Below are positions 31,901 to 44,240 of a stretch of DNA of 64,000 bases, piece by piece. The translations under genes and the position numbers were made by a program. The notes under the pieces were generated by a model. The model was given only the letters and a program-made list of their open reading frames with translations. It did no database searches and was not told where the DNA came from. Position 1 is the first letter of the stretch. The number at the start of each line of letters is the position of its first letter. This stretch comes from Plasmopara viticola (lineage: Eukaryota > Oomycota > Peronosporomycetes > Peronosporales > Peronosporaceae), in NCBI GenBank assembly GCA_001695595.3, contig MBPM02000042.1, forward strand, positions 558,001 through 622,000, in the 5' to 3' direction.

Positions 31901-34900
31901 TGGGGTATGGTCATGGCTACCACAGGTTGCCCTCCCAATACTGGAACACATGAGTGGGGCGTTCGTCTTGATCGTTGCGAAAAGGGGCATATATTTCTCG
32001 GCGTGTGTACGAGAGATGCATCAGTAGCTACTTACGTTGGTGGTGACCGGCAGGGATGGGGGCTTATTGGCACTCGAGCGCTCTGGCACGCCCGAAGTAA
32101 AGTTCGGGGCGACTATGGTGATGGGTTTACAACAGGCAGTATTGTACGTGTCCGACTCAATACGGATAGCGGAGCGCTTTCATTTGGTGTTGGCGATAGC
32201 GATTGGGGTATAGCTTTTGACGGCTTGACGCAGCACGGTACATTGTACCCTGCGATAGGGTTGTACCAACGAGACGATCAAGTGACTATTTTGCCGGTCC
32301 AACCATCAGTAGGAAGTTCATTTGCGACGTCACTGGAAAGTGACTCAATAAAGCACTTGGGTGTGGCAATTCCTGCAATTCTAAAGCCATTTTTGCATCA
32401 TGTTGGGGCCTTGTTGGAGTCATGCTGTTCATTCTTGTCAAGCTCTGCGCTGGACGATCTGAACCTGGCTTCAGATCAGCAATCAAGCCTCACATCAGAT
32501 AAAAAAATTGAGTATGCACGTGAGTGTGAGAGGTTGCTATCTTCACATCCATTGCTATTTTCTATGGTGACTCCGCTTATCAGTTCTTTAAGCCTTATAA
32601 GAAGCTACCACGGTTTGTGTTCGACACTGGCTATTACGTTGATGCCATGGTGTATGCGCGCCGTGCAATCTATCGAGCGTGTCATTCAAGTGCTTCGAGC
32701 ACTGAGAGATAGCAATGACGATATGTATCCTGGTGATATTGTGCTTAGTGTTGCCGGAGAATGGGAACTAAAGAGTATGGCTGCAGGCAATATACCGGCT
32801 CAGCAATACCACCTTACGCTTAGTCAAGGCAAAGATGGATCGATGCAAGGGCGCAGCAGCGGTTCCTTTACTACTGTTACATTAAATGGAATAGCTCGAG
32901 GAACGAAAGTATCCTTTGTGGAAACCTGGCGCCAAGGAGGGACCTGCTTGGTTGAAGGACGTTTGCGTGCCGATGGCGCCGTATTTACAGGCAGTTACGA
33001 AGACACTAAGAGCCATACCAGTGGTTGTATTGTGGGAAACAAAATTTTGCCAGATGTCAAGGAAACGGATGATTGTCAGAAAGTAAGCAACCGCTTGATC
33101 ACTTTAGAAATGGTAATTGCCAATTTAGTGGGCTACTTCGGCCACGCATTGATCAGTCTTGAAAGTGATGACATGCTTGTCACTAATGTGGCTACGAGTG
33201 TTCTGAGCCCTAACGAAGCAGCCGAAAGGGAAAAAGATGAAAGCGATGACTGGGAATTGTCCAGGTATTCATCTTCCGAGTGCTCATTTGACGAATACGA
33301 TGAATGGGTGAGCAGTAGCTTGCTTGAAGGTGGATTACCTTTGGATAATGTACAAACCCACTTGAAGACTGTGCTTGATAAATGCGCAGACATTTCTGGC
33401 ATGAAGTCTGCTACGGTAAATCGCTTGTTGCCTGAATTAACGAAAGCCACTAGAAATTGGATGCTGTTTGTGTTGCCCATGACGCTTTCTGTGCCTGTCC
33501 CCAATGTCGACAGCACGTCTGTTGGGGGGGCTTGTAGGAACAGCTTTTGCCTCAAGGAGCTTATTGAAAATCGCGGTGAGGCGGCAACGTTAGATCGGTG
33601 GGTTTCGAAACATGTTGGCGAGTCGCCCTTCGTGCGGCTTGGAGGGGAGCCTATGAAAGCTACTCGACGTACTGTCTGTGCTGCCATGATATGGCACAGT
33701 GGCTCTTTGAACTCCATCAAAAAGTATATTGATAACACGCAGAATGTTTTTGCTGAAAGTGAAATTCGACCTCATGATAATTTGATGCATATATGGCGAG
33801 CTGCTCAAAGAGTTATCGAGTGGGCGATCCGTGCAAAAAATTCGATGGGGTCCTCGTACGCGGTTGTGGCTGGACTGGTGATTCGGAAAGCTCAGTTTTT
33901 ACTTAAGATTGAGCCTAGCACGAAAGTTTTGGCTGCTGCTGAGGCTGTGTTTGCTCTGACAACAGGGGAAATCGGTGCTCAAAGGATATCGTCCAAGGCA
34001 GCAGTTTACGAATGCGCGGAGCGTATTTTTAACGACACACTGGTACAAGTAGCTCGGTTTGTGGAAGCTCCTATTCGCGTGTCAGTCCTTCAGTCGAGAA
34101 TGCTAGAATCTTGTTCTGCTGCTTTTCTTCGAACGATTGGGATGCTGTCCTTTCGGTATTTTGTCGGCGACTCGGGTAATCACCACCGTGGAGACTTATC
34201 TCCGGAACGTCACGAAGTCATTCAATCTTCATTTGCTCTATCCAGCGCATTGCAATGGCTAACCCCAACTCTGGCTGATCCAAAGACTAACGGTGGTCGT
34301 GGCACACCTCTAGGCAAGGACTTTGGCGACTTTAGTCCTTGTATCATGCCAGCTCCCTCGGCATCAGCTCAAACCAATGTCATGGAATCATCGTACTACC
34401 TGAGCGGTATTGGTGGCTGCGGAAAACATTTGAAGAATGACTTAAGAACCTCTTTTGAGTCATTGTATGGATACCTGAGTGCGTCATTATCCAAGGCTAC
34501 TTGGGCTCACGACACTGATTTGCAACTAGTAATCTTGCTAGCGTGGGGAATTATTATTCAGCCGGACGATCATTCATTTTTGTCACGCGTTGGCATTTTT
34601 AGGGTACTGCAAACGGTATTGGACGAGGCTCGTGGATCTGGTGATACGACCTCATTGGATAGCCCAGCTGGCCTGTCTTGCGCTTCTTCAGGTGACTCGG
34701 CGTTGGTTGCTGAAAACAAGAAAAGAGTTGTCCAGGCTGCATTAAAGGTAGTACATCTGCTGGCCGCGCAAGTTGCTCATGCCAGCGACACTGCAGATGG
34801 GCTTTTAAGCGCATCTGATGTTCCGTCATCTTGTGGTCTTCGTTTAGGCTCGATCCCGTTGTTGCGTAAACCCTCAGGCCCAGAGACATTGGGCAAGTCT

Positions 34901-37900
34901 GTTTTTCATATGCTGTATACGGAAGTGAAAAACTCGCTGGAAGACATGCGGCAAAATCGAGGGAAGATGACGATTGATGCCTCTTCGATAGCGTTTGTGA
35001 ATGACCCTGCGCAGTCGGATGATTCGAGCACGTCGAGATTAAGAGCAAACCCTGGAATAAGCATATATGATGCTCAAGAGTATTGTTACCAGATCTGCTC
35101 GCTACTGTACTCGGTGAGCGGATCGCCTGTTTGTAGATCGCATCTTTCGTCTTCTCGTTGGCTTCGACTGCTACTTGCTCTTGTTGATGTGAATTCACCT
35201 CAGATACAACGACGAATCTTAAAACTTCTCCGTCGACTTTTGCCTTCCCTTGACCCGTCTTCAATAAGAGTTCGCTATGATGAGGTTGAAAGTTTTGACA
35301 TGGAAAGTGATGACGAGTTGGATGCCGAGGAGCCAGATCATGCTTCCACGTTGATCGACTTTTTCGTGGGAATTGTTGGATTGAATAGTCCTCCAAGTGT
35401 TGCGAAAGTATTGCTGAACCAGCTCGCTAACTCCAGCACTTCTAAAAGTGATAAACCTACCAAATTGGCGGCATATTCTGGCTATAACGGTGAAGGTCTC
35501 GCTGCTGAGGTTGTATTACTTCTTCGTTCGTTGTATGAATCGAAAAAGTGGGCCGTGTATTTGAATCGCGCGATCTCTGATGCACTCGCCTCGATCCCGC
35601 TGTTGTGTGTCACGGAACAAGACAGAGGTGTTGCAGATACGGCTGATTCCGATGTCGAAATGGAAGACATTTCTAAGGAAATTCCTTCACTCGAAATTTG
35701 GTCAGCGCAGATAAAAAATTACGAAAGGGCCTTGTCCGCACTTTGTATACTTGATGGCCATATCGAGGGTCTTCACGTCGGTGGGACAGTCAAAATTATG
35801 CCTCGGTCTGGCTCTTCACTACAAGAGATTTCGTTTCGAGGAGCTAAAGGCGTAGTTGTTGCCTACGAGCCTGAAAAGTCAGCAGCCGAAGTGTTGCTGC
35901 GTGAAAATCGCACGGATGAGATTAACAGCCAACAACAATCCTTGCTTTCAACCCGCTCTGTACCGGTAAGTGATCCACGGTGAACATTTGAGGACCTTTT
36001 AGGTATACTAACATCTTCCAATGTTCCTCTTCAAGATGCGCCCAGTTCGTGTGCCCATCAATGATTTATTTGTAGTTCCAGAGGTTGAACTGCCAACCGC
36101 TGCGTTTTCAGACGAAGTTTTGCATTCTTTACTTGTTTCACGATTTTCTTACTTCTTGGTGGAAGTGGGAAAGAGCCTAAGAGAGGTGAGCATTGTAGAT
36201 GCTTTAAGCGGTGACAATGACGGAGGTGGAAACGATGGAGATAGCGAGGACGAGGATGACATGTCTAATGATGGATCTTCATCGCCATCAGCAATGGACA
36301 GTGAAATGCCTAGTGGTGCTGGTGTTGACGAGTCCGACTCGGAAGCCAATGAATCCCCTTGTCAACAAAATCATGGAATAACATCCACGTCTCCTACTGA
36401 ACCTACTGACATTTTGGCGGAGATGGAGAAGGAATCGCGACTTTATCGAATGCTGCTTTGTCAACATGGCCTTCGTGCTTCTGCTACTTTACTGAAGAGT
36501 GAAAGTTGCGCTGCGGTATTTATCCGTGGTGTTGGCCCTAAAGGCCTCAAGGACTTGCTCGCTGTTGCTGTTTCCGAGACGCCTACGACTGCAGGAGCAG
36601 GAGATATCGCCTCGTTGGAAGAAAGCTGGCTGATGCTTTGGTCTCGTTGGTATGCAACTCGAAGTGCTCTTGCAGCACCATCACCTCTTTCATACTCTTT
36701 TAAAGGAAAGAATAAGACGAGCGATGCGTTGAATGTCATTCATTCTTCGGGTCCAATCGTTCAACAAATGATGGAGATGGGATTTCCTAAAGAATGGTGT
36801 GATGTTGCTCTGGCTCGTTGCTCCCAGAATGTTGAAGCTGCAATCAATTTTTGCTTTGAGCACAGCAGTGACATGGAGCGTCTTGTTGCGGAGTACCGTT
36901 CAAGTCGGTCTAGTAAAGACAGCAGCTCGAAGTCTTCTCGAAAAGACGATTTTGAAGCCATAAGTCCTTTGCTAGAACAGCTGTCCGAGATGGGGTTTCC
37001 TTTCAATTGGTGCAAAAAGGCACTTGCTGCGAACAGAAATAATGTAGATGCGGCTCTGACTTGGATCTTGTCTAATGGTGAGGTTTTGGAAGCAGAAGAT
37101 CGGCGAGATGAAGAAAATAAATTGCGTGCTTCTGGCGAGGATGACACGGAGGGGTTTGCCTCAAGGGAAAGTACAATTATGCCAGTAAGTGAAGATTGTG
37201 TGTTTATGCCTAATCCACTTCGAGCTGTGAGTGGCCAAGCATGCATCGGAGAGCACGATTTGATGGTGGAAGGTCTCGTTGGAGGTGGCTTCGCCAGTGT
37301 CGGTGCACCCGATTGTCTAGTTTCAAGTGGCCGATGGTACTACGAAGCCATCCTTCATACTAATGGCTGCATTCAAATTGGCTGGGCTGACGTAGCATTT
37401 TGCGGTGCAGCCGATCGCGGGGACGGGGTTGGAGACGGTGCGCATTCCTGGGCATACGATGGGTGGAGACAACAGCGGTGGCATGGCCGTTCATCGCAGT
37501 GGGGGTCCAAATGGAAACAAGGAGATGTCATTGGCTGTGGAATCGACGCAGATGCTGGCACCGTCATCTTCAGTCTCAATGGCAAAATGCGATCAGCAAA
37601 CATGGGGGTCGCATTCAGGGCTATTGAGTTTGCTCGCGGCGTATACCCGTGTGCAAGTTTCAATCGAAGAGAGCGTTTGCAATTTAATCTAGGTGGTACT
37701 CCTTTCAGACACCTGCCTCCACCAGGGTTCCAGCCAATTTTGAATGTGCTTAGCAATACTCATGACCTTAGCTCGGTGCCTAAGGGGTTTAGTGTAATTG
37801 GATCCCGTGAAGATTGCTTGGAAGAGAGCATGGGTGAGGAAAATTATTCGAGTGACACGAGGTATTTCGCTCGAGACATGCACCCATCGATGCTTCGATC

Positions 37901-40900
37901 AACAGGGCACAGTCGCAGTAATGGCTTTGTCCCAGGCCCTGGCATGACCAAGGCAGATGCCTTGGCTGAGATCAAAACACTTCCCGATAATCGCGTGTAT
38001 TTGGAACTGCTGGTGGTCACGCGCTCGCTTGCAATATTGCAAGCGAGGCGAGCTCTGCTGACAATTCTAGCTAGATGGCCTACATCATTAGTCGGTTCCT
38101 TCTCTCTTGGAACATGCTTATCCGGTGGAAGCATTAGCACTGAAAGAGAGGATTCAGCAAGGTTTATTGAGTTTGTTAAACTTATCGCGAGCTTAAGTGC
38201 TATCCACGTTCCCAATGCATTGTCCAGCACGTCGCTATCGCTGCCCGACGGCGACGCATTTCATCTATTGAACTGTGGTGCCACCGGCCGTTCAACGCTA
38301 AGCTTACTCTCCGGCGTTATGCTATCCGCGCTAAATAACGCTTTTTCGTCCATTTCGTCCGGTACTGGAAATTACAATCCTCTTGTTGATACGATTCTTT
38401 CGTGTACTTATTCAGAGGTCAGGAGAGCCTCTCAACGCCAGTATGCTCGAATACCATGGAACTCATCGGAAGCTGCCATTACTACGACACTTTTACAAAT
38501 TACGGCTGAAGCAAGTCAGACATGGTCTGATAAGAAAATTCTTAATCACCCCAATCTTTTCCTGGCAGAGTGGCTAAGTGGTTTGCTGCTAGAATCGCTG
38601 GAAATGCACAAGGAAAGGCTATCCGCACCTGTGCACGATCAGATTCGGCAGCAATTGCTGCAAGCTTGGATTTCGGCACTGAAGTCTCCGAGCATATGCG
38701 TCAAAGAACGTTGTGCAACAATTCTTGGGGGGATTTTACAAGACATTTTGCCAAAGACATGTGGAATTACAAATGCAAACAATTTTGAGGGCATTGACGA
38801 TGAAACGAAGGTGCGTTTGCGAGTAGCATTGGATGCACTTCCGTTGCAGCGCCTTGTAGATCTCTCACAAGAACGTATTTTACGCGAGTACCCGAACGCA
38901 CCAGTGTGCTCAAAGTATGTTCAAAGTCTTGTGGAGCTTGTTTCTGCCGCTGGTTTAGTGCTAAGTGCCGTGGGACAGTCTACCGATAAATTATTCGAAA
39001 GCAGCATGTCCCTGCAGTTGCAGGCTTGCAAGAAAATCGAGGCCGATCTCGAGCCGATCGACAAAATGGAATATGAAGAAGTGAAGGCTGCCAAGAAACT
39101 TATGGAGGTGCAGCAAGCTCAACAGGCTGCTGAGAAAGCTTTAAAGCTGGAAAATGTTGTAGCAGAGCAAGCAGCAGCTGTGGACGTTGGGGTGAATCGA
39201 ATTTCGTCGTCGAGTATTGATCAAATGGATACCTCAGCCAGCAATGGAGACGATGCCAATCAAGGTGCGCGAAATGACACGAACGTTGCAGAAAATGCCG
39301 GTGTTACAAATATGGAGGTTGACAATAGCGACTCTGAGGAGGCTCCAGACATCACGCTGTCTACAATTGCAAACATGGCAACTGAGGATAGTGCTGCTAT
39401 GGTTGCCACAGCTGCTATTGCGCCGGCATCGGGGTACCGATTGGACATCAAGGGGCTTGGACGGAGAACAAATCTGCCCATGCCCGAGCTGGTTTATGAG
39501 AATGCTGATACCACGTTTGACTTTCGCCTGCCGGATAAAGATCCTGTCTATGACACGTCCATGCTAAATTCGGAGGAAATCGGCGTATTTGAGGCCGCAA
39601 AGCGTGGGATCATGGGGGAAGAGCCAAGAGGCTGGAAGCACGGCAATAGCGTTGGAGTGCTTGCTGACTCTCACACACAGCTTTGGAGTGGCTGTTTGAC
39701 TCAATTTAGGCTACGTCAGAAGCAAGAGGAGGCCAGCCCAACAGAACTTAAGGTCGGTTGCAAGGTAATTCGCGGACCTAATTGGAAGTGGCGCGACCAA
39801 GACGGAGGCGAAGGTAGTGTCGGTGTTGTTGAAGGCGTGTCTCCATGGAGTGGCGTAGAAGGCGAAGGAATGTCGGTGCGCTGGCCAAACGATTCGTTAT
39901 ACACTTATCGATGGGGTGCAGATGGAAATTTTGATTTGATACATGTTGAAGTGGATGAGGATGGCAACATCAACTACCAGTACCCTACTCCAAAAGCGAA
40001 ACAGGAAGACGAGGGATCGTTTGGATCGGAACTCCATCTTGGTGTGTTGCTTTATCTCTCTGTCGAAGACAACGAGTCGAGTGGGAAAACAAGCGCGGAT
40101 GTGGTTAAATTAGCTGGCCTGATGGAGTGGCCTGACTACGGTGCTGCTGTTCGCGTTGTTGGTATGAGATATGCCGACGGGTCTCTGTGTATACAAGAAT
40201 TGCAGCTAGCCCGAGGTGACCCCGACATGGGTTGGATGCTTCGCTTTGGAACGGAGAAATGGCAACCTGGAACGAAGTACATGCTTTATCCACTAAAGGC
40301 GCGCGACTCGGTCGATGAACCATCTACTGACGATACTTTCAAAGTCGATACCTTTCGTGGTGAGTACACTCACACTGGGATGAGAGGTGGAGAGCTTGTT
40401 GAGATCCGGGGCGAGCTTCAAGTTTCGACAAAGTATCTATTCACGATGGACCATCACAACCACTTTTCCACGCTTGGTATCTCGTCTGACGGACTTTCAG
40501 TCACATGCCACAGTGGCGAATCGCGAAACCTTGCCCTTGGAACTGTGGGTTTTACTACTGGTGTTCACTATTGGGAGGTCCACGTAGAGCAAGCTGAGTT
40601 TGGCAGTGTGTTCATCGGCGTGTGCGAAAAGGCTGGCCCACCTGGTTCTCAGGCGGCGCTGTCTAGTCGATTGAATAGATGGCACGGTTGGGGCTTTGTA
40701 AATTTCCGTGCCACGTACCACAACAGCACAGAGCGGATTTATGGTGATCACTTTAATGCAAGTGACACTATCGGTGTTCGACTCGACATGGAGCAAGGCA
40801 AACTGTCTTTTTTTATGGACGGAATTAAGTTTGGTGAGCACATCGTGTCGGACTTAGGTATTGCGTTCGAGAATATAAAAGGCGAGCGAAACTCGCGTAC

Positions 40901-43475
40901 ATTGTATCCGTGCATCGGTATGCGAAAGGGCGGCGATCGTGTCACGCTTAATCAAAAATGGGTCTCGATGCCGGGAGTTTCCCCAAGCTTGATTCTTTCG
41001 GATGCTGTTGATGTCAGCAAGTCGTTGCACTCATGGTTTGTTGCAAACCAACTGGATAAAGAAACTGCCAATGCGGGGTTATCGGATAGTGGACCTGCTA
41101 CTGATCGGACTGAGGCGACCATGCTTTCGACGCCCTCAAATGTATCTAATCAGGTGAAACTTCCAGATACGCTTCTACGTGAAAGTTGGTTAGAGTGGAA
41201 GCGGTGGATAGAAAATCATTGGCAACGGTGCCATGTGCGACCACGAGGCATTTCTGTAGATTTTGACACATCGCCTGCTGCTTGTATTCGCGTGAGCAAT
41301 GCTGCCGGTCTGAGTGCTCCATTCTTAGCTGGCGATCGCGTGCGCATGTGCTCGAAGTGCGGACAAGAGCTGAATCAGCCCGAAGAGGCTGTGGTGTTAG
41401 GTGTCTACCGTGATTTTCTGTGGTACCGAACCGAAACGCAGGGTAATGAAGGCGCAGACGAAGGGCGCGCGTGGGCCTGGTATTGGTCGCCCAATGAGCT
41501 AGTAGAGATTCTACTAATTCGTCGTGCCGGCAAAGATATGACACATATCGAGAATAGCGCGATGGACATATCGGAACACGAAGACTCACCTGAGCACAGA
41601 CCATTTAAGCCGCGCTCGATTCTGGAAAAGCGCGCGCTGACCAACTTTGATGCGTTCGTCGAACTTGCCACACAAGCTCATTCGACGTCTTCCGATATGC
41701 AGTTAGTCGAGAGATTAAATGCTTATTGTGCAGCAATCGGGTTGGATGTGACAAACCTCAAGATTACGGATGTGGAAACTCCAGCTGAGATGGGAAAAAA
41801 TGAGGACTGTATTTCAGCAAATCGTGGGAGCTCTCGAGCTCGCTCGCTTATGATGGATGACTATTTTTCATCACCAGCCTTAAAGAGCATTACTGGCCCT
41901 GAATTGCGTGCACGTACAGCGGTTTTAAAAGTGTTGAATTACAAGATTCTTCGTGTGCTCCCTTATATAGCGATTCAGCCTGACGATGGGAGTACCACTC
42001 AGCCGATTGATGTGGCTGGGAGCACGACTAAGAGCACAACGGAGTTTCTTTCAACAAGTTTAAAGCTACGGTCGCTGCGGCGATTAATTTTTACGAGCAC
42101 TAAACGTGCTTTTTGGGACGACGTTTTGCGGGCGACGACGACAAGTACTCCTCTGCCGTCTGACGAATATGAGGACCCGCGTGAGATTCGAATTATTCGT
42201 ATCAATCGCATTCAAGCACAGGCCTCTAAGCTGAGCTTACTTTCGCAACCTGGCGATCGGTTGCGTCGCTCAGTGTTTGGTCAACTTTATCGAGAACTGC
42301 GTGCTTGGAGCGACAGTTTCTTCCGCCGAGCATATTGCGGGAAGGGTCATGGGGGCCAGCGTCGTGCATTCAAGGTCAAATTTTTGGGTGAAGGTGTAAA
42401 CGACTACGGTGGGCCTTATCGCGCGGTATTTGAACAAATTGTGGATGAACTACAGATGGACAATGTCGAATTGGCGAAGGGAGAGCAAGGCTTGCTCCCT
42501 TTGCTGATCCCGTGCCCGAATCGTCGTAGCGCTACAGGCATTAATCAGGACAAGTTTTTGCTGAACCCATCGTGTGGCACCGCATTGCTCGCAAACGGGC
42601 CGATGGCGCTGGAATTGCATCGCTTTTTAGGTAAGCTTATTGGCACAGCAGTGCGTCATGGTCTTCAAATGGGATTGGACTTGCCTTCGCTTGTGTGGAG
42701 GCCATTGGCAGGACTTGAAGTCAGTCGCGCGCACCTCGAGGGCGTTGATATGGCTGCGACTAATAATCTGACTCGCGTCGAGAATCTAAGCACTGATACG
42801 GAGACAGCAGCTCAAGAGGCTGATGAAGTGCTTGGATATCTAGCGTTTTCGACAACGTTAAGCGACGGCGTCGAAGTCTCATTGATTCCGCACGGCGAAA
42901 AGGTACCAGTAACCCTGGCGAACCGTGAGCTGTACGTGCGGCTCGTGGAGAAGACTCGACTTACTGAAAGCAGTCAACAGCTGGCCGCAGTCAAGGATGG
43001 TTTAGCGTCTGTGCTTCCGATGGAGCTAGCACCACTTTTTACGCCGCGCGAACTCGAAGTATTAATCTGTGGACGTCGTGAAGTTGACGTCGACCTGCTG
43101 CATCAATGCACGGAATATAGCGAGGGAGCCGACGAGTCGATGCCGCACGTGCAGCATTTCTGGGAGGTGCTTCGTGAAATGACAAGTGAAGAAAGGACGT
43201 CTTTTTTGCGATTTGTGTGGGCTCGCAGCCGAATGCCGAACAGCGCCAAAGACTTTCCCATGAATTTCAAGCTACAGACCGCTCAAGATCCAGGAGCTTC
43301 TAGCCAACCGGATCTGTATCTGCCACATGCGCAGACCTGTTTCTTCGCTTTGCGCCTACCGGCATATACAAGCAAGGAAGTGTTGCGTTCGAAACTGCTG
43401 TACGCCATCCAGAATTCGCCTAATATGGATGCCGACGTAAGGTTGCATAATGCTGAGGGTTGGGCAGACGCTTAA
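28955..43475 (+). CDS. Giant HECT-type E3 ubiquitin ligase with SPRY, UBA and MIB/HERC2 domains
   Basis: Two very long frames are joined by one 70-base intron (35966-36035; GTAAGT donor, TACTAAC branch, CTTCAAG acceptor, phase 0), giving about 4,815 residues. In order: an acidic/basic N-terminal region with a Lys-rich NLS-like run near 210-225; a UIM-like DEDALMARAIALSLS near 423; SPRY near 960-1112; two UBA domains near 2580-2618 and 2649-2690 (both with MGFP); SPRY near 2736-2899; a MIB/HERC2 domain near 3577-3640 (GPNWKWRDQDGGEGSVG); SPRY near 3820-3975; a CSKCGQEL zinc-ribbon-like piece; and a C-terminal HECT domain from about 4418. The catalytic Cys is in HAQTCFFALRLPAYTS (residue about 4772, codon 43338-43340). 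HECT ligases accept ubiquitin on this Cys before passing it to substrates. Closest in layout to HERC1-like enzymes but without RCC1 repeats. The gene looks intact. Confidence 0.93.
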
Positions 43476-43912
43476 AAGAACTCTTTTTATGATTTTGCAT
43501 TTACTTAAAAAAGGGTTTAGCGGGTGAAGTTTAATTCATTGATTGGCCAATAACTTTGCCTTTGTAGTTTTGAAAAGACATGGATCGGCGTACACCATCA
43601 AAGACGTGTGTGGATCATCTTCCCAAGAGGAAGTTATTTGACTGAAACGATAACACACTAAAAAACAGTGCTAGTTGTAGTGTCGCTCTATTTTCAGAAT
43701 AAATTTGGCGGAGGCTGGGGTGGAGGCTGGTGGTAGATCTTGGTCGACGCGTATGACTAACAGTATCGTGCCCTTACTTGCTTCTTTGAGAGGAGGTACA
43801 GCTTGTGAATAGGAGCTTTTATACAGTAATTAAGTACTGGTCTTCTTCTACACTATAACTTCTACTGCAAGCACGACAAGCAGCCCACAAATAAAATTCC
43901 TTTTGCGTCAAT
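43476..43912. other. 3' flank of the HECT gene
   Basis: No coding frame or strong structure seen; it presumably contains the 3' UTR. Confidence 0.4.
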
Positions 43913-43924
43913 AAAGCTTAATGG

Positions 43925-44228
43925 CGCGGGGGCCAAATGCTCGCGCGCTTCGGGCAGGTGCTCTCGGGCATCTGTGCTCTCGGGCATCTGCAGGTCTTTA
44001 ACGAGTCTCACCCTCGACGCGACGGTCTCCAGCACCGGGCGCTACCTGGGCTCTTACCAAGTCAGAGCTAAACGAAATAACGGAAGACCCTCACGACCTC
44101 GGTGCTGGCAGCACTGCCCGCCGAACGAGACCCGACGTATGCGGACACCACTCTATGCCGTGGACTAGCCAGACTGAGCCTAGCACGTGCATAACTTGGC
44201 AACGCGATACCGTGATACATTACATTAC
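43925..44228 (+). mobile_element. SINE copy 5, 5'-truncated, with perfect target-site duplication
   Basis: Lacks the first about 30 bases of the family consensus and starts inside it at CGCGGGGGC. It is bracketed by a perfect 12-base duplication AAAGCTTAATGG (43913-43924 and 44229-44240). It also carries an internal direct duplication of TGCTCTCGGGCATCTG. Truncation at the 5' end with an intact duplication is the signature of incomplete reverse transcription at the target. Confidence 0.9.
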
Positions 44229-44240
44229 AAAGCTTAATGG

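Noticed and set aside
34599..35396. 265-codon minus-strand frame inside the HECT gene
   Set aside because: It lies antisense within a clearly coding exon and has no motif; such shadows are expected in a 7-kb open frame.
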